A stretch of DNA of 64,000 nt from CAZNHL01 sp964572965. Its GTDB lineage: Bacteria; Bacteroidota; Bacteroidia; Cytophagales; UBA9547. Within the stretch, counting starts at the first letter, position 1; each line of letters opens with the position of its first letter. The translations under genes were made by a program, and so were the position numbers. The stretch is taken from assembly GCA_964572965.1 (NCBI GenBank), contig CAZNHL010000008.1, positions 19,058 through 83,057 of the forward strand, given 5' to 3'. The notes beneath the pieces were generated by a model, which saw only the letters and a list, made by a program, of their open reading frames with translations, was not told the DNA's origin and ran no database searches. Positions 8,652 to 16,406 of the stretch are shown here, one piece after another.

Positions 8652-9500
8652 TTAAATCGATAAATCCGTTTTAGCACTTTCCCAACCAATAATGGCTGTT
8701 TTTCGGGTGTTCCCCCACATATACCCGCCGAATGCTCCACTCGACTGTATTACCCGGTGGCAGGGGATGAGGAAAGCTACAGGGTTACTGCCAATGGCTG
8801 TTCCTACTGCACGCGAAGCATTGGGATTTTGTATACCTGCGGCTATAGCTCCATAAGTACTCAACTGCCCCATGGGGATTTTAAGTAAGGTTTCCCAGAC
8901 TTTTAATTGAAAATCTGTTCCTTTCAGGTGCAATTTAATTTGATTCAGTTTGTTCCAGTCCTGCGAGAAAATAGAAAGTGCTTCTTGTTGAATAGCGTCA
9001 GTTGCCTGTGTGAAATTTGCATTAGGGAAATGGCCTTTCAAGATCTCTAAAGCTACTAACGGGTCTTCTGAAAAAGCTAAATGACAAATGCCTTTGTTTG
9101 TAGAGCCTACGAGTATATTCCCAAAAGGACTTTTTGCGAAGCTATAATTAATGGAAAGGCTTTTGCCACCGTTTTTATATTCAGCGGGTGTCATGCCTTC
9201 AATTTTGACAAACAGGTCATGCAGGCGGCTTGTACCGGAAAGTCCGGTTTCTAAGGCTGTTTCAAAAACTGAAGCCTGATTTTCTTTCAGAAGTTTTTTT
9301 GCATGTTCAATGCTGATGTATTGAAGGAATTTCTTGGGGCTGGTACCTGCCCAGTCACTAAATAGCTTTTGGAAATGGAAAGGGCTTAAATGGACTTGCT
9401 CTGCAAGTTCATTTAAATTGGGTTGTTCTTTAAAATTCAGCCTGATATAGTCTATTGCTTCAGCAATGCGGTTGTAGTTGATTTGATCCTGCCCGTTCAT
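8652..9500 (-). CDS. Ada-like AraC regulator fused to O6-methylguanine-DNA methyltransferase
   Basis: The 282-residue fusion has an AraC-type helix-turn-helix domain (residues about 9-110; PNLNELAEQVHLSPFHFQKLF) and a C-terminal suicide methyltransferase domain with the acceptor Cys247 in PCHRV (246-250) and the helix NPNASRAVGTAIGSNP. The E. coli Ada N-terminal zinc domain with the phosphotriester-accepting Cys is absent, so any regulation must use the Cys247 domain or be methylation-independent. It precedes the AlkB-like gene by 6 bases, so it probably controls both. The start ATG at 9500 is the only reasonable choice. Confidence 0.92.
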   Translation of the reverse strand: MNGQDQINYNRIAEAIDYIRLNFKEQPNLNELAEQVHLSPFHFQKLFSDWAGTSPKKFLQYISIEHAKKLLKENQASVFETALETGLSGTSRLHDLFVKIEGMTPAEYKNGGKSLSINYSFAKSPFGNILVGSTNKGICHLAFSEDPLVALEILKGHFPNANFTQATDAIQQEALSIFSQDWNKLNQIKLHLKGTDFQLKVWETLLKIPMGQLSTYGAIAAGIQNPNASRAVGTAIGSNPVAFLIPCHRVIQSSGAFGGYMWGNTRKTAIIGWESAKTDLSI

Positions 9501-9614
9501 ATTGTGAATTTATGAACATAAAAGTAGTATTCCTTCGGAAGCCATGAAATCCGAATCTTGCGGAGTAAAGTGAACTGATTGTAATATAAGCAGGAAAATA
9601 CGTTTTGAACTGGG

Positions 9615-9803
9615 CTATTTGGAAAGTGAGTTGATCATTAATGTTATTTCATTCTCTTCAGATTTGACTAGATATGAAATAGCGTTTGCATATTCTTTTA
9701 CATCTGCTCTTTTGGTAGCCATTGTTGTTTTTCTTTTAATATCCTGATTTTGGTTACCAGAGGAACTTTTTACTTTAGGGGTATTAATTTTAAAATTTTT
9801 CAT
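9615..9803 (-). CDS. Small basic protein overlapping the zeta-like toxin gene
   Basis: The 62-residue frame starts inside the stop of the upstream kinase gene (ATGA overlap), so translation is likely coupled. The N-terminal half is basic and disordered-looking (KVKSSSGNQNQDIKRK). An internal Met at about residue 28 begins a helical segment, MATKRADVKEYANAISYLV. No family was recognised. Position and size fit a toxin partner or antitoxin, but zeta antitoxins are usually longer and encoded upstream, so this is only an inference. Confidence 0.5.
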   Translation of the reverse strand: MKNFKINTPKVKSSSGNQNQDIKRKTTMATKRADVKEYANAISYLVKSEENEITLMINSLSK

Positions 9804-10774
9804 GGTAATTGTAAAATAGAGTCTTTAAATGGGTACTTATTTACAGGAGAATTCCCTTTTAAATCGTTGTATACAGGAGCAGCATTTGTTGATACAACGC
9901 CAAAACTACTAAATAAGTTTTCATATTTGCAACGTAAATAATAATAACAAAGAGAAGGGTCATTGCCATAACCATCAAAAATTAATCCCAAAGGAACATA
10001 TCTTTTTGAGGATGCATAACGATATATGGCTCTGATAGTAGCTTCTTTTTTAGGTAAAGAAACTAAAATCAAGTGGGTTTCATAACCTTTTTTATCTTTT
10101 AATGCTTTAGTTAGTTTGATTATACTTTCAGGGTTGTTTCCTATTTTGGGAATAATAATGTTAGAATCTTTCTCTATACATATTTCGAGTAAAGATTTAA
10201 TGTTATTAGGATTGTTAGTAAATCCATTCACAATTTGACTGGATTCTTCATGTACTATTGCCGCACCGTAGAGGTGATTATTAAATTCAGGAAGTTTTCT
10301 TTTGGCAAAATCAGAGTCAATAATAATAGCTCCTTCCGATTCGGAGATATCTGACGCAATACGCGACTTTCCTGAGGCCGGAAGCCCAATTATAATGTAA
10401 GCTTGCTTTTGAAATTTTACACCTGATTGGGGAAGAGCACCACCTCTTTTAAATGAGATTTTTTCATCGTTATCTAAACGGGTCTGTGTAAATAATTGAT
10501 CAATGATTTTTTGTCTTAATTGCCACCTTGATTGCTCACTTCTATACTTAGGATCTCTCATGTCTTCATATGAGAGTGTAGATGTAGAGGTAGCAGACTT
10601 ACTTATCCCTAATTCTCCATCTACTATTTGAGTGATTATTTTCTTAAGCTTGGGGTCTGTAGTATAATCGAGTTGGAGAGAGAAATTTAAAAAGTTTTCT
10701 ACTAACTTATTTGTATCTAGTGGTCTTGAGTAGATTTGCATAGCGTGAAATTGAAATGCTAAAGATTTTAGCAT
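9800..10774 (-). CDS. Zeta-toxin-like P-loop kinase
   Basis: The core resembles zeta toxins, which phosphorylate UDP-N-acetylglucosamine and block wall synthesis. It has a Walker A GLPASGKS (136-143 counted from the upstream TTG at 10792) followed by IIIDSDFAKRKLPEF, matching the zeta substrate-binding DxD-like region, and a later helix with Arg residues (ATIRAIYRYASSKR). A helical N-terminal extension of about 110 residues has no recognised family. ATG 10774 is preferred over TTG 10792; ATG 10741 is also possible. The gene is visibly more AT-rich than tyrS next to it, suggesting acquisition. The overlapping small ORF downstream may be its partner. Other P-loop kinases cannot be excluded. Confidence 0.72.
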   Translation of the reverse strand: MLKSLAFQFHAMQIYSRPLDTNKLVENFLNFSLQLDYTTDPKLKKIITQIVDGELGISKSATSTSTLSYEDMRDPKYRSEQSRWQLRQKIIDQLFTQTRLDNDEKISFKRGGALPQSGVKFQKQAYIIIGLPASGKSRIASDISESEGAIIIDSDFAKRKLPEFNNHLYGAAIVHEESSQIVNGFTNNPNNIKSLLEICIEKDSNIIIPKIGNNPESIIKLTKALKDKKGYETHLILVSLPKKEATIRAIYRYASSKRYVPLGLIFDGYGNDPSLCYYYLRCKYENLFSSFGVVSTNAAPVYNDLKGNSPVNKYPFKDSILQLP

Positions 10775-10782
10775 AAAAAAAG

Positions 10783-10827
10783 ATATTTGCAATTAACTAA
10801 AGTATCAATTCAGTTAATTGCAAATAT
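10783..10827 (-). terminator. AT-rich perfect inverted repeat between tyrS and the zeta-like gene
   Basis: Perfect 16-bp arms, ATATTTGCAATTAACT (10783-10798) and its complement (10812-10827), have a 13-nt loop. On the minus strand the stem follows the tyrS stop and ends in CTTTTTTT, so it can serve as the tyrS terminator. It also holds a TATATTTG promoter-like box and lies 8 bases before the preferred ATG of the zeta-like gene, so an operator role is possible. Confidence 0.65.
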
Positions 10828-10834
10828 AAAAAAA

Positions 10835-12118
10835 CTAAACAACCTTTAGCAGGTAGTAATTCTTCTTGCCTTTTTGAATAAGCAAGAATTTATCTTGTAG
10901 TAATTTAAAGTCAGGTTTTGCATTGGCATCCTCAACTTTTGCTTTATTAACGCTTACGCCACCACCTTGTATCATTTTGCGGGCTTCACCTTTTGAAGGG
11001 AAAATAAGGCCTTCTGTAGTTACAGATACAAGGTCAGTAGTACTTTCACATTCACTAAGAGCTGTTTGGCTTAGTTCTACCATTGGCACACCTTCAAATA
11101 CCGCCAATAATGTTCTTTCATCCAGTTTTTCCAGCGTCTCTGTAGTTCCTTTCCCAAATAGGATTTCGGATGCCTGAATGGCAGTATCAAGATCTTCTTT
11201 GGAGTGAACAAGTATAGTCAATTCTTCTGCCAGTGCTTTTTGTAACGGGCGAAGGTGCGCTGCTTCTGCTTGTTGAGCTTCAAGAGCTTCAATTTCTGTC
11301 TGAGTAAGCAATGTGAAAATGCGGATCCACTTTTTTGTATCTTCATCAGAAGCGTTCAGCCAGAACTGGTAGAATGCATATGGTGAGGTTTTTTCCGGAT
11401 CAAGCCAGACATTGCCCTTTTCTGTTTTTCCGAATTTACCACCATCAGCTTTTGTAATCAGCGGACATGTCAATGCGAAAGCTTCACCACCTGCTTTGCG
11501 ACGGATCAGCTCTGTTCCGGTTACAATATTTCCCCATTGGTCAGAACCACCCATTTGCAGCTTGCAACCTTTGTTTTTGTATAAATGGAAGAAGTCGTAA
11601 CCCTGAATAAGCTGGTATGAAAATTCTGTGAAGGAAAGCCCCGTTTCAAGGCGTTTTTGTACAGAATCCTTTGACATCATATAACTTACAGTGATGTGCT
11701 TACCTACATCTCGGAGGAAGTTCAGTAAGTCAAACTCTTTGATCCAGTCATAGTTATTTACAATTTCAGCGCTGTTTGGGATGTTTCCGAAATCCAGGAA
11801 TTTGCCCATTTGCTTTTTAAGGCTGCTGACGTTGTGATTCAGTTCTTCAACAGAAAGTAAATTACGCTCAGCAGATTTACCTGACGGGTCCCCGATCATT
11901 CCTGTAGCACCTCCAACCAGCAAAAATGGTTTGTGGCCGGCAAGCTGTAAATGTTTGAGCATCATGATAGAAACCAGGTGCCCGATATGTAAAGAGTCTG
12001 CAGTCGGGTCAACACCCACATAAGCAGCCGTCATTTCTTTTTGTAATTGTTCTTCAGTACCGGGCATGATGTCATGGATCATGCCTCTCCATTTTAGTTC
12101 TTCAACAAAATTTGTCAT
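10835..12118 (-). CDS. tyrS: Tyrosyl-tRNA synthetase
   Basis: This class I aminoacyl-tRNA synthetase charges tRNA-Tyr in the cytoplasm. The 427-residue length matches bacterial TyrRS. The HIGH motif is HIGH at residues 44-47 (DPTADSLHIGHLV), the tyrosine-binding stretch is YDFFHLYKNKGCKLQMGGSD, and the KMSKS loop is the variant KFGKT, as in TyrZ/TyrS-type enzymes. A C-terminal S4 RNA-binding domain is seen (ARKMIQGGGVSVNKAKV). It is an isolated gene with terminator-like hairpins on both sides. The ATG at 12118 gives the expected N terminus. Confidence 0.97.
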   Translation of the reverse strand: MTNFVEELKWRGMIHDIMPGTEEQLQKEMTAAYVGVDPTADSLHIGHLVSIMMLKHLQLAGHKPFLLVGGATGMIGDPSGKSAERNLLSVEELNHNVSSLKKQMGKFLDFGNIPNSAEIVNNYDWIKEFDLLNFLRDVGKHITVSYMMSKDSVQKRLETGLSFTEFSYQLIQGYDFFHLYKNKGCKLQMGGSDQWGNIVTGTELIRRKAGGEAFALTCPLITKADGGKFGKTEKGNVWLDPEKTSPYAFYQFWLNASDEDTKKWIRIFTLLTQTEIEALEAQQAEAAHLRPLQKALAEELTILVHSKEDLDTAIQASEILFGKGTTETLEKLDERTLLAVFEGVPMVELSQTALSECESTTDLVSVTTEGLIFPSKGEARKMIQGGGVSVNKAKVEDANAKPDFKLLQDKFLLIQKGKKNYYLLKVV

Positions 12119-12237
12119 TACTATAAAATTTTATCCTCATAGCTGTTCGCAGTTATAGAGGATTGTAAAGTTTGGAAAATAATGGGGCAGAAGCAATTTT
12201 TTATCAGAATAAGAAATGCCGGATTATACTTAAATGA

Positions 12238-12268
12238 AAAGCCAAACCCTCTTGGAAGGTTTGGCTTT
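12238..12268 (-). terminator. Rho-independent terminator after the PhyH gene
   Basis: An 11-bp stem, AAAGCCAAACC (12238-12248) with GGTTTGGCTTT (12258-12268), lies between the minus-strand PhyH stop at 12301 and tyrS. On the minus strand it ends in a T-rich tail. Confidence 0.8.
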
Positions 12269-12300
12269 GTCATAAATTAAACTGAGATAGGTTGGTTGTT

Positions 12301-13107
12301 TTATTTCAGGAGTCCGGCGAAACGCTGGTAAAGCTGTGTCGGGCTGTTTTCGTCCTTTGGTGCATATTTTCCCGCAATCATCGGAATATAAATGACACGT
12401 CTGCGGCTTTCTTCACCCGAAACCGGCGATTGTGCTACACGGTGCCATAATCTGCCATCGTGAATTGTAAGGTCGCCCGGTTCCGGATTGATAGCTACTT
12501 CGCCTGCGTCAGGCTCATTGTCAATAAAATATTTTTTACGGAACAGCATGCCATATAAACCTTGGGTATGTGTACCAGGAAGAATTCTCAAGCCTCCCAG
12601 ATGTTCAGGAACGGTAGTAAGGTGGATACCCACATTCAGCATTGGCATTACTTTTTTACCATAGAAAATGTCTCTTAAACTGTCAGTATGCCAGCCAAGT
12701 CTGCTATAGCTGCTGTTTGATGTATTGATAAAATGGTTGAAAACCATGCCGTCTTTTTCATCTTCGCCCAACCTGGCGCCTTCACCCAGTAAGTCAAGAA
12801 TTATCTCAAGACGTGGGTCTTTTGCAAGTTCATCTAATACTGCATGTTGTTTGTTAATAAAAGCGAAGCGGTGTACAATTTTCTTTCCGTCAATGTCCTG
12901 ACCATATTTAATAGGTACACCGTTTACCTTTTCTACGTTGTTGGCTATCCAGTTTTCCTGTACTTCTTCTGAAGCTTTGATAATAGTATTGACAGCGTGG
13001 GGGTTTAAGAAACGCTTAAAATGGATGAAACCGTTTTCTTTAAAAAAGTATAACTGTTCTGCTGTGAGTTTGTCACCTAGAATGAATTTTGGATAGCTCT
13101 TTTTCAT
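12301..13107 (-). CDS. Phytanoyl-CoA dioxygenase (PhyH) family protein
   Basis: This Fe(II)/2-oxoglutarate oxygenase has 268 residues. The metal triad is visible as His140-x-Asp142 (GWHTDS) and His222 (RLWHRVAQS), with an Arg cluster at 235-237 suited to 2-oxoglutarate binding. The stretch GGLRILPGTH is characteristic of PhyH proteins. Bacterial members hydroxylate diverse small molecules, and no pathway context here fixes the substrate. It has its own promoter upstream and terminator downstream, so it is probably monocistronic. Confidence 0.88.
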   Translation of the reverse strand: MKKSYPKFILGDKLTAEQLYFFKENGFIHFKRFLNPHAVNTIIKASEEVQENWIANNVEKVNGVPIKYGQDIDGKKIVHRFAFINKQHAVLDELAKDPRLEIILDLLGEGARLGEDEKDGMVFNHFINTSNSSYSRLGWHTDSLRDIFYGKKVMPMLNVGIHLTTVPEHLGGLRILPGTHTQGLYGMLFRKKYFIDNEPDAGEVAINPEPGDLTIHDGRLWHRVAQSPVSGEESRRRVIYIPMIAGKYAPKDENSPTQLYQRFAGLLK

Positions 13108-13159
13108 AGTAGTAGGTATTTAAATTCTTATATTATATAATCCCTATTGGATTACTATA

Positions 13160-13189
13160 CAAATGTAGTAGGGAATTTGTAATCCGCAA
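13160..13189 (-). promoter_or_regulatory. Bacteroidota-type promoter for the PhyH gene
   Basis: On the minus strand a TTG (13189-13187) and TACATTTG (13167-13160) are separated by 19 bases, matching the TTG-N19-20-TAnnTTTG consensus of Bacteroidota sigma-A. The -7 box ends about 52 bases before the ATG at 13107. Confidence 0.6.
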
Positions 13190-13233
13190 TACGAATTGCT
13201 AAATATTTTTCAAGAAATTTTTAATGTGTTGAA

Positions 13234-14013
13234 TTACTGATTGTTGTCATAGATGCTGAAAGCACCTTTTTCCATTATTATTTTAGGGAGAATCCTGGTA
13301 AGGAAGGCAGTTAGTTTGTTGATGAAACCGGGAATGATTTCAGATTTATTATTAAAAAGGCCTTTTACTGCAATTTTTGCCACAGCTTCAGGTGCCATAC
13401 CAAACCTTTCTGCAGTTTCTTTTATTGCCTGCATGCCGGCTCTGTTTACAAAGTCGGTATTGGTTGCGCCAGGGCACAGGCATGTAACAGAAACTGATGT
13501 ATTCCTCAGTTCAAAACGTAACCCTCTTGTAAAGCTTAATACAAACGCTTTACTGGCTGCATATAAACTAATAGTTGGTACTGCCTGATATGCCGCTGTG
13601 CTGGCCACATTTAAAATGTAGCTTTGTTTGGTTTGTTTAAGTAGGGGCAGCAACTCATAAGTAAGGCCAACAAGTGTATCAACATTCAGACGGATCATGT
13701 TTTGCTGATCAGAAAGTGATAATTGCTCAAAATATCCCCATAAGCCATAACCAGCATTATTGACCAGAATCGATAGCGTGAACTGTTCTTCATTTATCCA
13801 ATTGCGGATGGCTCCGGCAGAGGATGCTTCACTCAGGTCAATCGTTTTATAATGAACTTCTACTTCATAAGTGTTTTTTAGTTTCACGGCAAGGTCAGAC
13901 AAAAGATCTTCAGAGCGGGCTACCAATAAGAGGTTGATTTTTCGTGCAGCTAACTCTGTGGCAATTGCCTTGCCTAATCCTTTACTGGCACCTGTAACTA
14001 AAGCGTAACTCAT
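13234..14013 (-). CDS. Short-chain dehydrogenase/reductase (SDR)
   Basis: This classical SDR of 259 residues has the NAD(P)-binding TGASKGLG (7-14), NNAG (85-88), and the catalytic Ser138, Tyr151 and Lys155 (YAASK). The Arg after the second strand (LLLVARSEDLL) suggests NADP preference, as in the DltE/YqjQ-like group. The C-terminal LTRILPKIIMEKG is typical of that group. The substrate is unknown. It is followed by PhyH on the same strand, but 126 bases with a promoter separate them. Confidence 0.9.
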   Translation of the reverse strand: MSYALVTGASKGLGKAIATELAARKINLLLVARSEDLLSDLAVKLKNTYEVEVHYKTIDLSEASSAGAIRNWINEEQFTLSILVNNAGYGLWGYFEQLSLSDQQNMIRLNVDTLVGLTYELLPLLKQTKQSYILNVASTAAYQAVPTISLYAASKAFVLSFTRGLRFELRNTSVSVTCLCPGATNTDFVNRAGMQAIKETAERFGMAPEAVAKIAVKGLFNNKSEIIPGFINKLTAFLTRILPKIIMEKGAFSIYDNNQ

Positions 14014-14167
14014 CCGGTCAATATTTTTGTGTTTTGAAAAATGGGGACAGCGTGTAAATATAAGCCTGTTTTTGTGATTTTTAAGTAAGCTTCTTATCGT
14101 CCCTGTTGTTTAAGTTATCCTTTCACTATCAATATATCTATGAGCAGACTAGTTAAGTTTGCTGAAG

Positions 14168-14698
14168 TTAAAAAACTACCAGCGATTGCACATTTGCAGT
14201 ATGCTTTTGAAGTACTTGTCTGCCTTCGAGAAAATCCAGTTCAACGAGAAAGTGAAAACCGGTAACCGAAGCGCCTTGTCTTTTAATCAATTGAGCTGCG
14301 GCATTTGCTGTGCCGCCGGTAGCCAGCAGGTCATCGTGGATAGCTACACGCCAGCCTGGTTCAAGGGCATCTTCATTCATTTCCACACAGGCAGTACCAT
14401 ATTCTAAATCGTAAGTTTGAGAAATGGTCTTATAAGGCAGTTTTCCCTGTTTCCTTACCGGAATCATTGGTATGCCCAATTCCATGGCTACAGAAAGCCC
14501 GAACCAGAATCCGCGGCTGTCAAGGCAAACGAGTGCATCCGGTTTTTCTGGTGCAATATTCTCGGTGAGTTCACGCACAATAGAGCGACAGAGCTTTGCG
14601 TCTTTCAAAACAGGAGTAATGTCCTTGAAAATAATCCCCGGTTTAGGAAAATCAATAATGTCGCGGATAGTGCTATGTAAAGTGCTTTCGTGTATCAT
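14168..14698 (-). CDS. apt: Adenine phosphoribosyltransferase
   Basis: This purine-salvage enzyme converts adenine and PRPP to AMP in the cytoplasm. From the preferred ATG at 14698 it has 176 residues, the usual Apt length; the frame from 14731 adds eleven residues with no family match. The start STIRDIIDFPKPGIIFKDITPVL is diagnostic, and the PRPP-binding loop is AIHDDLLATGGTANAA. It lies divergently from mtnN, with which it shares purine metabolism because MtnN releases adenine. The ATGs are 157 bases apart, with a palindromic repeat between them. Confidence 0.95.
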   Translation of the reverse strand: MIHESTLHSTIRDIIDFPKPGIIFKDITPVLKDAKLCRSIVRELTENIAPEKPDALVCLDSRGFWFGLSVAMELGIPMIPVRKQGKLPYKTISQTYDLEYGTACVEMNEDALEPGWRVAIHDDLLATGGTANAAAQLIKRQGASVTGFHFLVELDFLEGRQVLQKHTANVQSLVVF

Positions 14699-14751
14699 AT
14701 GCCTTTGTTTTAAAATACCGGAACCTGACAAAGATATAAACTACCTTCAAT

Positions 14752-14784
14752 AGAAGTTCCACTTTTTTGAAAAGTGGAACTTCT
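14752..14784. repeat. Dispersed hairpin repeat, copy 1
   Basis: Perfect 15-bp arms, AGAAGTTCCACTTTT (14752-14766) and its complement (14770-14784), have a 3-nt loop. The core GTTCCACTTTTTT, one variable base, then AAAAGTGGAAC recurs at 32900-32930. Confidence 0.8.
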
Positions 14785-14855
14785 GGTAAATGAACTTACA
14801 CCTCACAACCTAAAACTCATCACTTAGTAGTATCTTGTGGTTTTAAAAATAAAGC

Positions 14856-15614
14856 ATGAGCAAAGAGTTGTTGACAGGCATTCTGGTACCAATGAATGAG
14901 GAAATTGAAATGATCCTTAAGCATATGGTAGTGGAAGAAGTCTATGAAGCCGGAAAAAGGAAATTTCATAAAGGGCATATCAATGGTAAAGCCTGTGTGG
15001 TGGCACTTTCAAGAATTGGTAAAGTGGCCTCTTCGGTAACTGCTGCCGTGATGATAGAGCATTTTAAGATTGACCGTTTACTGGTTACCGGTGTTGCAGG
15101 TGCAATCTCTTCTAATGTAAAAATCGGAGATATTGTAGTTGCTACTACATGTGTGCAGCACGATATGGATTGCCGTCCTTTATTTCCGCAGTTTGAATCT
15201 CCGATGCTGGGCAAAAGCTTTTTTGAATGTACACCTGAATTGACAGAGTTAGCACAGAAAAACTGTCAGGACTTTCTTGATAAAGACTTTCATACATACA
15301 TTGGTGCTGAATACGTAAAAGAGTTTGGGATTCCCGAACCTAAAGTGCACCGTGGGCAATTAGTAAGCGGAGACCAGTTTATTGGTACCATGGATCAGCT
15401 GAATAAAATCAGGACAGAATTGCCGGAGGCTATTTTTGTTGAAATGGAAGGGGCGGCTGTGGCGCAGGTTTGCTATGAGTACAATATACCATTTGTGGTT
15501 ATTCGTTCTATATCAGATAATGCTGATCATTCAGCGCATGTCGATTTCGGGAGTTATATAGAACATGTTTCAAAATACTACACGTGGGGACTGGCAGAGC
15601 GATTTTTAGCTTAA
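14856..15614 (+). CDS. mtnN: 5'-methylthioadenosine/S-adenosylhomocysteine nucleosidase
   Basis: This enzyme hydrolyses methylthioadenosine and S-adenosylhomocysteine to adenine plus the thioribose product, for methyl-cycle recycling. The 252-residue protein shows the family start GILVPMNEEIEMIL, the VTGVAGAISSNVKIGDIVVA loop, the ribose-binding FVEMEGAAVAQVCYE and the catalytic Asp in ISDNADHSA. It is slightly longer than E. coli MtnN because of an insert around residues 100-160. It is divergent from apt, which can salvage the released adenine. Confidence 0.93.
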   Translation: MSKELLTGILVPMNEEIEMILKHMVVEEVYEAGKRKFHKGHINGKACVVALSRIGKVASSVTAAVMIEHFKIDRLLVTGVAGAISSNVKIGDIVVATTCVQHDMDCRPLFPQFESPMLGKSFFECTPELTELAQKNCQDFLDKDFHTYIGAEYVKEFGIPEPKVHRGQLVSGDQFIGTMDQLNKIRTELPEAIFVEMEGAAVAQVCYEYNIPFVVIRSISDNADHSAHVDFGSYIEHVSKYYTWGLAERFLA

Positions 15615-15725
15615 GGGTGTTTATGTGTTTTTATATTGAATATGTTAAAGTGGAGCATTCCAGTTTCTTTCCTAAATCATAAATTATTATTGAGCAATAC
15701 TCACTACCCACTACTCATTACTAAA

Positions 15726-16406
15726 ATGAAGATACTCGTTGTAGAAGATGAAGCAGAAATGCGGATCAATATTGTGAAGTCGCTGGAGCAGGAGAAATAC
15801 CTGGTTGAGACGGCATACGATTTTGATTCTGCAATGGACAAGGTGGCTGTCTACGATTATGATTGTATACTGCTCGATATTTCGTTGCCGGGAGGAAGCG
15901 GGCTCGATATTTTAAAAGAACTAAAAAAACAGAATAAGGCAGAAGGAGTAATCATTGTTTCTGCCAAAAACTCCATAGATGATAAAGTGGAAGGCCTTAA
16001 TCTTGGCGCAGATGATTACCTGCCAAAGCCATTCCATCTGGCGGAATTACATGCCCGAGTAAAATCAGTGTTGAGGAGAAAGGTTTTTGAAGGTAATCAG
16101 AATATTATTCAGCTTAAAAACCTCAAAGTAGATATTGAAAACAGAAATGTTTATATCAATGAACAATTGCTGAGCCTGAACAGGAAGGAGTTCGATATAT
16201 TAACCTATTTCTTATCAAACAAGAACAGACTGATTGGCAAAACGGCATTGGCCGAACATGTCTGGGGAGACCAGATTGATGAAGCTGACAGTTTTGAGTT
16301 TATCTATTCTCAGATCAAAAACCTGCGTAAGAAACTAAAAGACAATCGTGCAGAAATAGAAATACAGGCAATTTACGGAACAGGCTATAAACTGATTACT
16401 GAATGA
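15726..16406 (+). CDS. OmpR-family response regulator
   Basis: From ATG 15726 (MKILVVEDE) it has 226 residues; the longer frame from 15636 adds 30 residues that do not belong to a receiver domain. The receiver domain has the acidic pair in VVEDE, the phosphoacceptor Asp51 (LLDISLPGG) and the Lys in PKPFH. A winged-helix OmpR/PhoB domain follows (LSLNRKEFDILTYF, RNLRKKLKD, IYGTGYKL). Its stop overlaps the histidine kinase start by 4 bases, so the two are translationally coupled. Confidence 0.93.
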   Translation: MKILVVEDEAEMRINIVKSLEQEKYLVETAYDFDSAMDKVAVYDYDCILLDISLPGGSGLDILKELKKQNKAEGVIIVSAKNSIDDKVEGLNLGADDYLPKPFHLAELHARVKSVLRRKVFEGNQNIIQLKNLKVDIENRNVYINEQLLSLNRKEFDILTYFLSNKNRLIGKTALAEHVWGDQIDEADSFEFIYSQIKNLRKKLKDNRAEIEIQAIYGTGYKLITE

